DNA of 15,420 bases from JAGMDK01 sp023128695 (lineage in GTDB: Bacteria; Planctomycetota; Phycisphaerae; UBA1845; Fen-1342), in assembly GCA_030628805.1 (NCBI GenBank), contig DAOVQG010000084.1, forward strand, positions 1 through 15,420, given 5' to 3'. Numbering within the stretch: position 1 is the stretch's first letter; every line of letters starts with the position of its first letter. Under the pieces are notes generated by a model. The model was not told the DNA's origin, did no database searches, and saw only the letters and a list, made by a program, of their open reading frames with translations. Positions 4,969-12,493 of the stretch are shown piece by piece. A program made the translations under genes and the position numbers.

Positions 4969-7900
4969 CTACGGACAAGTCGTATTCATCACCGCCACGA
5001 ACGGATCGATGTCCCGCCAGTTGACGGTCCCGTCGCCGTTTACGTCGTTGTTCTCGAACAGGCAGGTCGGCGTCCCGGGTAGGAACATGGCCTCCCAGGC
5101 CGAGATGTTGTCGTTCTGGGCCGCGACGAAGTAGTCGATGTCGCGCCAGTTGATCACCCCGTCGCAGTTGCTGTCACCCGGGCAGATCGGCGGGGCGCAC
5201 GGGTTCGGCACGCACAACGTGAAGTCGCCCAGGTACGTGGCGTTCGGGAGCGCGAGGCAGTCCACTTGTGTCTCCACCGTGCACACCGGCCCGTCGCAGC
5301 ACGCCCCGCGCGGGGCCACACACGGGTTGTTCACCAGGAAGCGAATGTGCAGCGACCAGTGGTATAGGATGCCGTCTTCGCCGGCGACCAGGTCCGCGAC
5401 ACGCAGGTCCCACGGCCCCGACACTTCCAGCCCATCGAACGCCGAGAGCCATCCACCGCCGGCGCTGCGCGGCGTGACGGTGCCCATCGTCGGCGTGGCA
5501 CAGAAGACCGCGTTGCCCTCGTCGTCCAGGATGACGGACAGATAGCCATCATTGGGGCAGGCCCCATCCCACAGGACGACGTTGACGCCGCAGTGTTCGA
5601 GCTCGATGTACAGGTCGCTGAGCCGTGGGTGGTGCAAGACCAGGTCGACGTCCACGTCGCCAACTTCGCAAGACTCGTACGGATCGATCATGAAATTGAC
5701 GCCGGCCGGATCGTTGTCCGGGATCAGGACGTGCGGGCTGTCGTGGTAGACATGCTGGACGACGTACGGCGAGCCGCACGAGGTGTTTGCTCCCAGCCAC
5801 GTGCCGCCCCACGCCAGACAATCGGCGTCGGTGATTTCTCGACACCATTCGGTGCCGCAGGTCGGCGGCAGACAGCAGGCCCCAACGTCGTCGCAGGGAT
5901 TGGGAACACAGGGCACGCCGGGGCCGAGCCACACGCCGTTGGGATACATGTCGCAGTCGTTAAGAGTCAGTTCTTCACACGTGCCGTCCCCTACGCAGCA
6001 GGCGCCGCAGTCCCGGCAGACCAACGTGGCCACGTAATCGTTTGTCGTACCGCACGGAAAACCGTGGTATAGCTGTGGAGATACGTACAGCATATACAGC
6101 CCCGGCGGCAGACACGGCGTCACGATCGTGGTTTCCTCGCAAGCGTTGGCAAACGCGTACGGATCGAACCAGCCGGTCCAGTCGTTGCAATTCGTCGAAC
6201 CGAGCGGAATCATCTCGACCAGCCCGATTAACACTTCGAGTTCGGCCTCAACCGTCCATTCGAGTACCGCCGGCGTCGTGAGCTGCACGCCGTACCAGTC
6301 AGTATCTTGCATGCCGTTGTCAGCCCACACCGTGCCACAGACGGTGTCGCCGCAGGCGATTGGTTCATAATAATACGGAGGCGGCATCAGACAGCCGTCA
6401 TTGTCGGTATTCCCACACGGCTCGTTTTCAATGTTGGCCCCCGGCGGGCAGACCACGTCGCACGGGCAGGGATTGGGGGCACAGACAGTGAGGTCGCCCA
6501 TGAATGTACCGCCGGTAGTTGCGCAGTCCACGCGGGTCAGCACATCGCATATAGAGCCGTTACAGCACGCGCCGCGCGGTTGTAGCACGCAAGGATTGAA
6601 CTCCAGGAAGTCGATGTGCAACGACCAGTGCACGAGGAAGCCATCCTCGCCGCTGACTTGATCCACGACGTTGAGCGTCCACAGCCCGTCCACCTCGATG
6701 CCGTCGAAGCCGGACAGCGGGTTGCCGCCGGTGCTCAGCGGATCGACGCGGCCGACGGTCGCGGTACAACAGATCACGGCATTGCCTTCATCGTCGAAGA
6801 TGATGCCGAGGCTGTCGTTGTCGCCGCAAGCTCCGTCCCACAGGACCACGGGGGCGAGCCAGTGTTCGAGCGTGATGTACAGATCGCTGATGCGCGGGTG
6901 GTGGATACAGATGTCGACGTCCACGTCGCCGACCTCGCAGGACGCCCCGGGTACGATGGTGTCCGTGACGCCGAGGGGGTCGTTGTCGGGGATCGACAGG
7001 CCTGGCGGCGGCGGCGTGGATTCGTAGTAGTGTGGATCGCCGTTCGGCTGGCCGCAATTGGTGCCGACGCCCAAGAACTGTCCCGGGGGGATAACGAGGC
7101 CGCAGTCGAATTCACCCTGGACCATGCAGCGCGGCGTCCCGCTGGGATGCCACAAATGGCAGCAGGCACCGGGGCAATTGCCGCCGATCAGCGCCGCGGT
7201 ATCCGAGCTACCGGTGAAGTTGTAGTTCCAACGGGCGATCACACCCTGAAAGTAGACTTCGTAATAGCCGTTGCCATAGGCGCAGCAAATCCCATCGCCA
7301 TAGGAATCGTAAATAATGAAATCGTGGCAACCGAAGTAGGGAACGCAGACTTCCTCGGTGTGCAACGTGTTGGCGTCAATGTACGGTCCGCCCGCTCCCC
7401 ACACGATGCCGGTGTCGTGCTCGACGACCTCCCAGGTGGTTTCACCGGGAAAATCGTCGGTCAGGATCAGCACGTCGATGGTGGCCTCGGGGCACGGTAT
7501 CGGACAGGAGAACGCAGGACAATTCTCGCCGGCGTACCAAGTGCCGTTCAGCGTATTGCAATACTGTTCCGTGCAGGTCGCCAGGCACGCCCCGTAGTTG
7601 TCGCAGCAGGCCCCGAGGCACTCGCTGATCGTCAGGTAGAAATTGGGTATATAGGTCACCGGCGGGGCGGAATCGACCATGAGGTAATACGTGCCCGGAT
7701 CCAGATGCAGACAGCGGAACCCGTGCGGGTCCCAGTTGGCTTGAGTACTGGAGTCCAGACAGGTACTGCCCGGCGGACACACGTCGTCGATCGCAATGCC
7801 GGTCCACGACATGCCCAGCGGATCGAGCGTGATATCCAGGTTCACCGGCGAGCTCACATTCAACTCGTAGATCATGTCTTCGCCGGTGTCGAACAGGCCC

Positions 7901-9090
7901 AGGCAGGTGTCCGAGTAATAATCATCCCGTCCGGCGGTGGTATCGTACGCGCCGTAGTTCAGGTCGGCCGGGATGTTAATTACCAGCGGATTGGTGCAAT
8001 CGTCACCGGTATTCGGCAGCGGGCAGTTCACCGTGGCGCACGTTCCGGTATGCGGCCAGCCGCCGTAGGCCAGGCAGACGGACCCCGGCAGATCCTGGCA
8101 AGCGCCGCCGAGGAAGCAGCAGGCCCCGGCCCCGCAACTGGACGTATAGGCCGACGCCACGTATTCCGCCCCGCAGGGCACACCCACGTTGTACAGGGGG
8201 GCCACCGACAGCCACCATGTCCCGGCCGGCACGCACGCCGTCACCGTAACCGGCTGGAGGGGCCCGGCACTGTCGGAAACCAGCGGGCCGATGATGGCCG
8301 CGCAGTCCGGCACGCCGCCGTTGTCCCAGATCACGATCTCCACGTCGAATTCGGCCTCGACTGTCCAGGCCACCTGCCTCGTGCTGGTGATCACCAGCTC
8401 GTACCAATCCTGGTCGCGGACATAGGCGCCTGCAAACAGGTATGTCCCGGAGGTGCCGCAGACGGTCTCCCCGTGGCCGATGGACGAGAAAACGGGCGGC
8501 GTCGATGTGCAGCCGCCGTTGTAATTGTCGTCGTAGTTGGTGTAGCAGACCGGTTCCCCTTCCAGCGTCGCCCCCGCCGGGCACTGGACGTCGTAGGCGT
8601 AACAGTCCTCGATCATCAGCTCGAAATTCGTGACACAGTTCGGCGGAGGCCAGGTGTCGATCATTATGTAGTACGTGCCCGGGACCAGGTGCAGGCAGTG
8701 GATGCCGTACACGGCGGCTCCGCCGTTGCGGTTTTGGGCCAGGCACGGATCGCCCACCGGGCAAGCGTCGTGGATGGCAATGGCGCTAAAGATGGTGCCT
8801 TGGGGGTCGACCATGATGTTCACGTCGACCGCCGCGGTGACGGTGACTTCGTAGATGATGTCTTCGCCGCCGTCAGAGCCATGCAAGCAGGTGTTGTTGT
8901 AGTTGTTGCCGCGACCGCAGGTGGTGTTGATGTCCGAGTACGGCAGAGCGGCCGGCAGGCTCAGCGTGATCGGGTCGCCGCAATGATCGCCGGTCGCGGC
9001 GAGGCTGAACGTGGGCATCAACCCGACAAACACAAACACTCCCACTCCGTAAACCGTTGTTGCAATCCGAGATGGTGTTCTGCCAGACAT
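4969..9090 (-). CDS. Giant secreted mosaic protein: Cys-rich modules, two P domains, C-terminal dockerin
   Basis: A 1373-residue exported protein. The ATG at 9090 has an excellent AGGAGGTG site just upstream. The signal peptide ends near residue 31 (F-S-L-A). Approximate order: PPC-like sheet domain (32-163); a second sheet type with D-W-Y-E-L-V (170-320); Cys module G-A-C-C (322-357); repeat of the first sheet domain (361-491); Cys module (493-531); DSYGDG module (536-638); Cys module (641-680); P domain, I-P-D-N-D-P-L-G-V onwards (698-829); Cys module (839-876); repeat of the second sheet domain (880-1027); two Cys modules (1029-1105); second P domain (1122-1253); Cys module (1260-1298); dockerin (1302-1373) with two calcium loops, D-S-N-C-D-G-V-I-N-W-R-D and D-V-N-G-D-G-T-V-N-W-R-D. 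P domains normally accompany subtilisin-like proteases, but none is present here. Probably a surface or matrix protein anchored or displayed through the dockerin; that role is inferred. Confidence 0.92.
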   Translation of the reverse strand: MSGRTPSRIATTVYGVGVFVFVGLMPTFSLAATGDHCGDPITLSLPAALPYSDINTTCGRGNNYNNTCLHGSDGGEDIIYEVTVTAAVDVNIMVDPQGTIFSAIAIHDACPVGDPCLAQNRNGGAAVYGIHCLHLVPGTYYIMIDTWPPPNCVTNFELMIEDCYAYDVQCPAGATLEGEPVCYTNYDDNYNGGCTSTPPVFSSIGHGETVCGTSGTYLFAGAYVRDQDWYELVITSTRQVAWTVEAEFDVEIVIWDNGGVPDCAAIIGPLVSDSAGPLQPVTVTACVPAGTWWLSVAPLYNVGVPCGAEYVASAYTSSCGAGACCFLGGACQDLPGSVCLAYGGWPHTGTCATVNCPLPNTGDDCTNPLVINIPADLNYGAYDTTAGRDDYYSDTCLGLFDTGEDMIYELNVSSPVNLDITLDPLGMSWTGIAIDDVCPPGSTCLDSSTQANWDPHGFRCLHLDPGTYYLMVDSAPPVTYIPNFYLTISECLGACCDNYGACLATCTEQYCNTLNGTWYAGENCPAFSCPIPCPEATIDVLILTDDFPGETTWEVVEHDTGIVWGAGGPYIDANTLHTEEVCVPYFGCHDFIIYDSYGDGICCAYGNGYYEVYFQGVIARWNYNFTGSSDTAALIGGNCPGACCHLWHPSGTPRCMVQGEFDCGLVIPPGQFLGVGTNCGQPNGDPHYYESTPPPPGLSIPDNDPLGVTDTIVPGASCEVGDVDVDICIHHPRISDLYITLEHWLAPVVLWDGACGDNDSLGIIFDDEGNAVICCTATVGRVDPLSTGGNPLSGFDGIEVDGLWTLNVVDQVSGEDGFLVHWSLHIDFLEFNPCVLQPRGACCNGSICDVLTRVDCATTGGTFMGDLTVCAPNPCPCDVVCPPGANIENEPCGNTDNDGCLMPPPYYYEPIACGDTVCGTVWADNGMQDTDWYGVQLTTPAVLEWTVEAELEVLIGLVEMIPLGSTNCNDWTGWFDPYAFANACEETTIVTPCLPPGLYMLYVSPQLYHGFPCGTTNDYVATLVCRDCGACCVGDGTCEELTLNDCDMYPNGVWLGPGVPCVPNPCDDVGACCLPPTCGTEWCREITDADCLAWGGTWLGANTSCGSPYVVQHVYHDSPHVLIPDNDPAGVNFMIDPYESCEVGDVDVDLVLHHPRLSDLYIELEHCGVNVVLWDGACPNDGYLSVILDDEGNAVFCATPTMGTVTPRSAGGGWLSAFDGLEVSGPWDLRVADLVAGEDGILYHWSLHIRFLVNNPCVAPRGACCDGPVCTVETQVDCLALPNATYLGDFTLCVPNPCAPPICPGDSNCDGVINWRDIDYFVAAQNDNISAWEAMFLPGTPTCLFENNDVNGDGTVNWRDIDPFVAVMNTTCP

Positions 9091-9413
9091 GTGTCACCTC
9101 CTGCAGTCTGTGCTGTGCGGCACAAATGAGAAACCGTTCTCATTAGTAGACAAGGCAAACAACGAGTAAAACCGAAGAGACTGAGCGCGGACCGAAACCT
9201 CGCAAGACGCGCGGCAGACCTTCGCTAAGCCAATTGCTAGAGACATGCCATTACCCTGGGGAGACCCAGCTAATTCAAGTGTATTGGAGCCGGCCCCCAG
9301 GTCAATAAAAAACCGGCTTTTCCGAGAAGATGGGTGAACGTTACGATTGTCGGTTACGCCTCCATCACTGGTATCCGGCTCGCGCGACGCGGCGGAGGGG
9401 GTACACTACCGGC
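9091..9413. other. Divergent intergenic region between the mosaic protein and the antiporter
   Basis: It holds the AGGAGGTG site of the minus-strand gene (9095-9102) and an inverted repeat (9125-9144). A weak minus-strand promoter candidate is TTTACT, 16 bases, TACTAA, lying just upstream of that inverted repeat relative to the gene. A weak hairpin is AGCCGG (9288-9293) / CCGGCT (9313-9318), with a 19-base loop and a short T run. The plus-strand start at 9414 is preceded by GGAGGGGG at 9394-9401. No dispersed repeat family is present, unlike the other gaps in this window. Confidence 0.5.
9125..9144. promoter_or_regulatory. Inverted repeat AATGAGAA-N4-TTCTCATT, possible operator
   Basis: A perfect 8-base inverted repeat around a 4-base ACCG spacer, 34 bases upstream of the start codon of the 1373-residue secreted protein. 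It lies where a repressor would overlap the core promoter or transcript start. The bases resemble iron-box-like half-sites (TGAGAA / TTCTCA), but the spacing is not the usual Fur arrangement, so no regulator is assigned. In RNA it could instead be a small 5' leader hairpin. Confidence 0.45.
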
Positions 9414-10667
9414 ATGGAACATGCTATTGAGCAGGCGGTCGGTATCTACGTGGGGCTGCTGTTGGTGGCCTGTGTGGTCGCCGTCGCCGCCAAGATCACG
9501 CGCCTGCCGTATGCCATCATCCTGACGCTGGTGGGGTTGGGATTCGGGCTCCTGGACCTCGGCCCCGACTTGAAAGACACGGGTTTCGGCCACGAGTTGA
9601 TCTTCTTCGTTTTTCTCCCGCCTCTGCTGTTTCAAGGCGCTTTTCACATGGACTTGAGCCGACTGCTGAAACAGTTGGGGCCGATCGTCTGCTTTGCCGT
9701 GCCGGGAGTGATCGTCTCGACGCTGCTGGTCGGCGGGCTGGTCTGGTGGCAGGGCGGCATCGCTTCGCTCATGGTGGCCCTGCTCTTCGGAGCCCTGATT
9801 TCGCCGACCGACCCGGTCAGCGTGCTGGCACTGTTCAAACAGGCCCGGGCGCCCGAGGACCTCCGCACGCTCGTCGAGGGTGAGAGCCTGTTTAATGACG
9901 CCACCGGCGTGGTCTTGTTCACCATACTCCTGGAGGCGGTCGTCAACGGCACCGGACTGAGCCCGGGCAGCGCGGCTTTCGTGTTCGTGAAAGTCTCGGC
10001 CGGCGGGTTGTTGCTCGGCGGCGCGCTGGGCTTGGCGGCCTTCGCAATCATGCGCCGCCTGGAGGACCACCTGCTCGAAAACGCCCTCTGCCTCGCGCTG
10101 GCGTACGGTACCTTCTGGCTGGCCGAGGTGCTGCACCTGTCCGGCGTCATCGCCACGGTCATGGCCGGACTGCTGCTCGGCAACTACGGCCGGCGGCTCT
10201 CGATCGGCGAGCAGACCATCAAGACGATCGAGTCGTTTTTCGAGTCCATCGACTTCCTGCTTAACTCCCTGCTGTTCATCCTGATCGGGCTGGAGTTACG
10301 CGAAATCCCGGAGGAGATCCCGATCAATCCCTGGCGGCTGCTGGTGGTGGCGGTCGCGGCCATGCTGATCGGCCGGGCAGCCGTGAGTTACGTCTTCTAC
10401 TGGGCCCTGAATCAGTTCGGGCGGCGACGACCCAAAGCCTGGAAACACATTCTGTTTTGGGGCGGCCTGCGGGGCTCGATCCCCATCGCGCTGCTCCTGC
10501 ACCTGCCCGCCGGCGACGATGGCGGCGCCTTGGCCGAGCTACGTCCGGCGTTGTTGGTCGCCGGCTTCGGGTGCGTGTTTTTCTCGCTCGTTGTGCAAGG
10601 CCTCACCATGGGCCCACTCATGCGGTATCTCAAGATCGGTGACAATGACATTCGAGCCGAGACTTGA
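9414..10667 (+). CDS. CPA1/NhaP-type cation:proton antiporter
   Basis: A 417-residue polytopic membrane protein with about 12 hydrophobic segments. The ATG at 9414 is preferred over the frame opening at 9330, because the upstream 28 residues are Arg-rich and unlike the family, and GGAGGGGG lies upstream (12 bases, slightly long). CPA1 signatures: S-P-T-D-P-V-S-V (residues 130-137), E-G-E-S-L-F-N-D-A-T-G-V-V (155-167, with the ion-binding N161-D162 pair), and W-G-G-L-R-G-S-I-P-I-A (349-359, with conserved R353). It exchanges Na+ or K+ for protons across the inner membrane for pH and ion balance. The length fits the NhaP class without a long cytoplasmic C-terminal regulatory domain. It stands alone on the plus strand. 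Cation specificity cannot be read from the sequence. Confidence 0.92.
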   Translation: MEHAIEQAVGIYVGLLLVACVVAVAAKITRLPYAIILTLVGLGFGLLDLGPDLKDTGFGHELIFFVFLPPLLFQGAFHMDLSRLLKQLGPIVCFAVPGVIVSTLLVGGLVWWQGGIASLMVALLFGALISPTDPVSVLALFKQARAPEDLRTLVEGESLFNDATGVVLFTILLEAVVNGTGLSPGSAAFVFVKVSAGGLLLGGALGLAAFAIMRRLEDHLLENALCLALAYGTFWLAEVLHLSGVIATVMAGLLLGNYGRRLSIGEQTIKTIESFFESIDFLLNSLLFILIGLELREIPEEIPINPWRLLVVAVAAMLIGRAAVSYVFYWALNQFGRRRPKAWKHILFWGGLRGSIPIALLLHLPAGDDGGALAELRPALLVAGFGCVFFSLVVQGLTMGPLMRYLKIGDNDIRAET

Positions 10668-10678
10668 ACATTGGCCGA

Positions 10679-10754
10679 CGGGAATTCTCTCCCGCAATCC
10701 GTTGAGCAGGATAGGAATCCTGGCGACAAGGGGCCGAGAAAGGATTCTCGGCCC
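10679..10754. repeat. Family C hairpin module
   Basis: It contains an imperfect stem (10679-10694), the 20-mer GTTGAGCAGGATAGGAATCC (10701-10720), and a perfect hairpin GGGCCGAGAA-AGGA-TTCTCGGCCC (10731-10754). The same 20-mer follows a family C hairpin at 13950-13969. It begins 12 bases after the antiporter stop codon. None of the hairpins has a T tail, so it is not an obvious intrinsic terminator. Confidence 0.8.
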
Positions 10755-10756
10755 AG

Positions 10757-10880
10757 CGAAAGTCGTGTAGCGTCCGGGCTCTGTCCCGGACGTCGTTGCG
10801 GGAGAGATTTTCTCCGCATTCTACGTCCGGGACAGAGCCCGGACGCTACATTTTCGGCCGAAGCCGACTTTCGCGGCGGA
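10757..10880 (-). mobile_element. ~125-base palindromic element (family D), copy 1
   Basis: Two perfect 27-base arms (10766-10792 and 10824-10850), starting TGTAGCGTCCGGG and ending with its reverse complement, flank a 31-base loop. Read on the minus strand from 10880, the whole stretch aligns with 13970-14096: the CCGCCGC-AAAGTCGGC leader, the arms, the loop (TAGAA…CGGAGA…) and the GACTT outer flank all match. It ends 3 bases from the stop codon of the CsgG-like gene. Confidence 0.8.
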
Positions 10881-10883
10881 CTG

Positions 10884-11948
10884 TTAATCGCCCTCGACCT
10901 GCTGGAGCTTGAACTTCCGCTCCAGGACCGGCTCGGGGCTGCCGACGCTGTAGAGCTTGGCGACGAACTTCTCGCCGCCGGTCGCGGTCAGCGGTGCGAG
11001 CGGGACGCGGTAGGTGATGCCTTCGGGGCCGGCGCTGCCGGACCAGGTGAATTCCTCCTCGAACAGGTTCTGCCGCCCGTCCTCCTCGGCAATCGCGACG
11101 CGGAAATCGTTGCGGTCACAGCCCTCCGGCAGCTCGCGCACCACCAGGATGAAATCCGCCCACGAGCGGACTAGCTTCTTCACCTCGTCGTAACGGCCGT
11201 CGAAGTAGTCGGTCGCCAGGACGAGCATGTCCGAATCCAGATCCACCTCCACCCGCGTTGGGGCGATCCTTTTGTAAAAATCAACCGACAGCTCCCGCAC
11301 CGCCTCCGCGGCGATGTCTTCCGGCGCGGCGCTGGGCGGCCGACCGCGGTTGGTCTTCGTCCGTTGCGGCATCCGGACCGAGTGGCTGAGGAGGATCTTG
11401 CCGGTCGCGGCGTCGACCACGTGCACTCTGCCTTCGACTTCCGCCCCGTGCGTGTAGATATAGACCGTCTCCTCGCCGACCTTGATCGGCCGGCCGGAGC
11501 GGTCCAACAGCCGGCGGCCCCGTTTGTCGCGTGCGTAGCGGGGGATGGTGCGCTGATCGCGTTTCTTGATCAACTCGTAGTCGGTGATCTTCGGGACCAC
11601 CAGCGCCTGGGCGATCTTGATTTTGCCCGCGGGCAGGGCGGTCCCCTCGTCAATCGCGTCCGCCAGGTTGGAAAGGTCCTGCTCGGCGAAGACCGCCTCC
11701 ATTTCCGAGCGGCTCAAGACCGTGAACGCACCGTTCTGCGTCAATAGAGTCGTGAGCCGATCGGCCAGGAGCAGGGCATCGTGAGCCGCGCGCGGGTCGG
11801 AGGGCCGCGCGGGCACCACCGCGATGCGGTCATAATGTTGATATTGCCAGCGGGGATGCCGCGTCACATACGCCGACCCGCCGCCGCAACCGGCTAGCAA
11901 AGCCGACGCCATCAATAGTCCCATAGCCGCCAAGCGCCAATTAACCAT
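10884..11948 (-). CDS. CsgG/LpoB-like lipoprotein
   Basis: A 354-residue protein. The ATG at 11948 is chosen over the one at 11981 because GGAAGGTG lies 6 bases upstream and the signal peptide begins there, leading to a clean lipobox L-A-G-C (C21). Residues 40-125 match the CsgG/LpoB-type fold: R-I-A-V-V-P-A, L-A-D-R-L-T-T-L-L, F-T-V-L-S-R-S-E-M-E, and A-L-V-V-P-K-I-T-D-Y-E-L. Residues 160-235 continue with a V-E-G-R-V-H-V-V-D-A-A-T-G-K-I-L strand pair, typical of such proteins. The last ~110 residues (from about 245) look like a separate beta domain of unknown type. Family members act as outer-membrane secretion pores or as peptidoglycan-synthase activators; which applies here cannot be told. 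No curli genes are nearby. It is next to the small lipoprotein and SH3 genes on the same strand. Confidence 0.8.
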   Translation of the reverse strand: MVNWRLAAMGLLMASALLAGCGGGSAYVTRHPRWQYQHYDRIAVVPARPSDPRAAHDALLLADRLTTLLTQNGAFTVLSRSEMEAVFAEQDLSNLADAIDEGTALPAGKIKIAQALVVPKITDYELIKKRDQRTIPRYARDKRGRRLLDRSGRPIKVGEETVYIYTHGAEVEGRVHVVDAATGKILLSHSVRMPQRTKTNRGRPPSAAPEDIAAEAVRELSVDFYKRIAPTRVEVDLDSDMLVLATDYFDGRYDEVKKLVRSWADFILVVRELPEGCDRNDFRVAIAEEDGRQNLFEEEFTWSGSAGPEGITYRVPLAPLTATGGEKFVAKLYSVGSPEPVLERKFKLQQVEGD

Positions 11949-12019
11949 CCGTTTCACCTTCCAGATTCGTGGACTTTCCATATTGCACGACTATCCCCAC
12001 CTTGGAGAAGAGCCGCGGG

Positions 12020-12092
12020 CACCGAGATCGCTAAGAAACACTGCTCAAGAGCAGTGGCACACCAACCCGTCAATCTATGGTTGACAAAGTAC
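12020..12092 (-). mobile_element. Half of a family A TA-flanked miniature element
   Basis: Read on the minus strand from 12092 (GTACTTTGTCAACC…), the sequence follows the left half of the element at 3285-3447: G-G-G-T-T-G-G-T-G-T-G-C-C-A-C-T-G, one full arm (12062-12039), then TTTCTTAGCGATCTCGGTG. The match stops at about 12020, so the second arm and other end are missing. Its outer TA (12093-12094) is shared with the next element. The rest of the 299-base gap, 11949-12019, holds only the ribosome binding site of the CsgG-like gene. Confidence 0.7.
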
Positions 12093-12250
12093 TAGTGCTT
12101 TGTCAGCGTTGCGTTGATGGGTGGCACGGCCGTGTCGGCCGTGAATACCTGCGACTTGTACACGGCTGACACAGCCGTGCCACCCATCGAGGCACAGCGG
12201 GCGAGACGCCCGCGCCACCCATGATGCGGAACTTATGACAAACTACACTA
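12093..12250. mobile_element. TA-flanked miniature inverted-repeat element with a different core (family F)
   Basis: It lies between TA at 12093-12094 and TA at 12249-12250. The left end reads GTGCTTTGTCA; the right end, in reverse, GTGTAGTTTGTCA. The core has 28-base arms at 12116-12143 and 12161-12188, beginning GATGGGTGGCACGGC and largely complementary. The end sequences resemble the family A element, while the core hairpin is unrelated. The right TA plus the first element base form the TAG stop codon of the small lipoprotein gene. Confidence 0.7.
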
Positions 12251-12445
12251 GGCGGTTCCGCCGGTCGCCTCGAACGCGCCCGAGAGAATCTGGCCCACGA
12301 CCGTGTTCAGTCCCGTTGAGAGGACTGAGTACCAGATCGAAGAAAGCTGTTGATCGCTAAGCCCGCAGCCGCTGAACGCGCCCAGGCTGCCCGCCGCCAG
12401 GGTCAGGCCGAGATACCGCATACGCCAGAATAAGCTTTTCATCAT
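12248..12445 (-). CDS. Small lipoprotein of unknown function
   Basis: A 65-residue product. Two adjacent ATGs (12445, 12442) follow AAGGA at suitable distance; either could be used. It begins MMKSLFWRMRYLGLTLAAGS, a typical signal peptide, ending in an F-S-G-C lipobox (C27, with Phe at -3 slightly unusual). The mature part is only about 39 residues, mildly hydrophobic and Ser/Gly/Leu-rich (S-S-I-W-Y-S-V-L-S-T-G-L-N-T-V-V-G-Q-I-L). Small proteins of this style recur in planctomycetes as I remember them, with no known function. It starts 48 bases after the SH3 gene and is probably co-transcribed. Its stop codon coincides with the edge of a miniature element, so the natural C-terminus may have been longer. 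Confidence 0.7.
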   Translation of the reverse strand: MMKSLFWRMRYLGLTLAAGSLGAFSGCGLSDQQLSSIWYSVLSTGLNTVVGQILSGAFEATGGTA

Positions 12446-12493
12446 GAAAATCCTTCCGTGTCAACCACACCAACGGTGGTAGTGTACCATTTC

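Noticed and set aside
6616..9129. An 837-codon open frame on the plus strand, antisense to the mosaic protein
   Set aside because: It is a by-product of strong GC codon bias in the minus-strand gene. It has no signal, no domain and a shadow-like composition, while the minus strand has a strong ribosome binding site, signal peptide and recognised domains.
9125..9144. Fur box upstream of the mosaic gene
   Set aside because: The half-sites are reminiscent, but the 8-4-8 layout does not fit the Fur consensus. It is kept only as an unassigned inverted repeat.
9288..9321. Intrinsic terminator between the divergent genes
   Set aside because: Only a 6-base stem with a 19-base loop and a short T run, and it lies upstream of both genes, where no transcript needs to end.
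9354..10136. A 260-codon minus-strand frame over the antiporter
   Set aside because: Gln/His/Arg-rich shadow of a membrane-protein gene. The antiporter frame carries all family motifs.
10766..10850. Bidirectional terminator between the antiporter and the CsgG-like gene
   Set aside because: The hairpin is long and lies between convergent genes, but it has no T tract and is one copy of a dispersed element. A terminator role is possible but not supported by the sequence.
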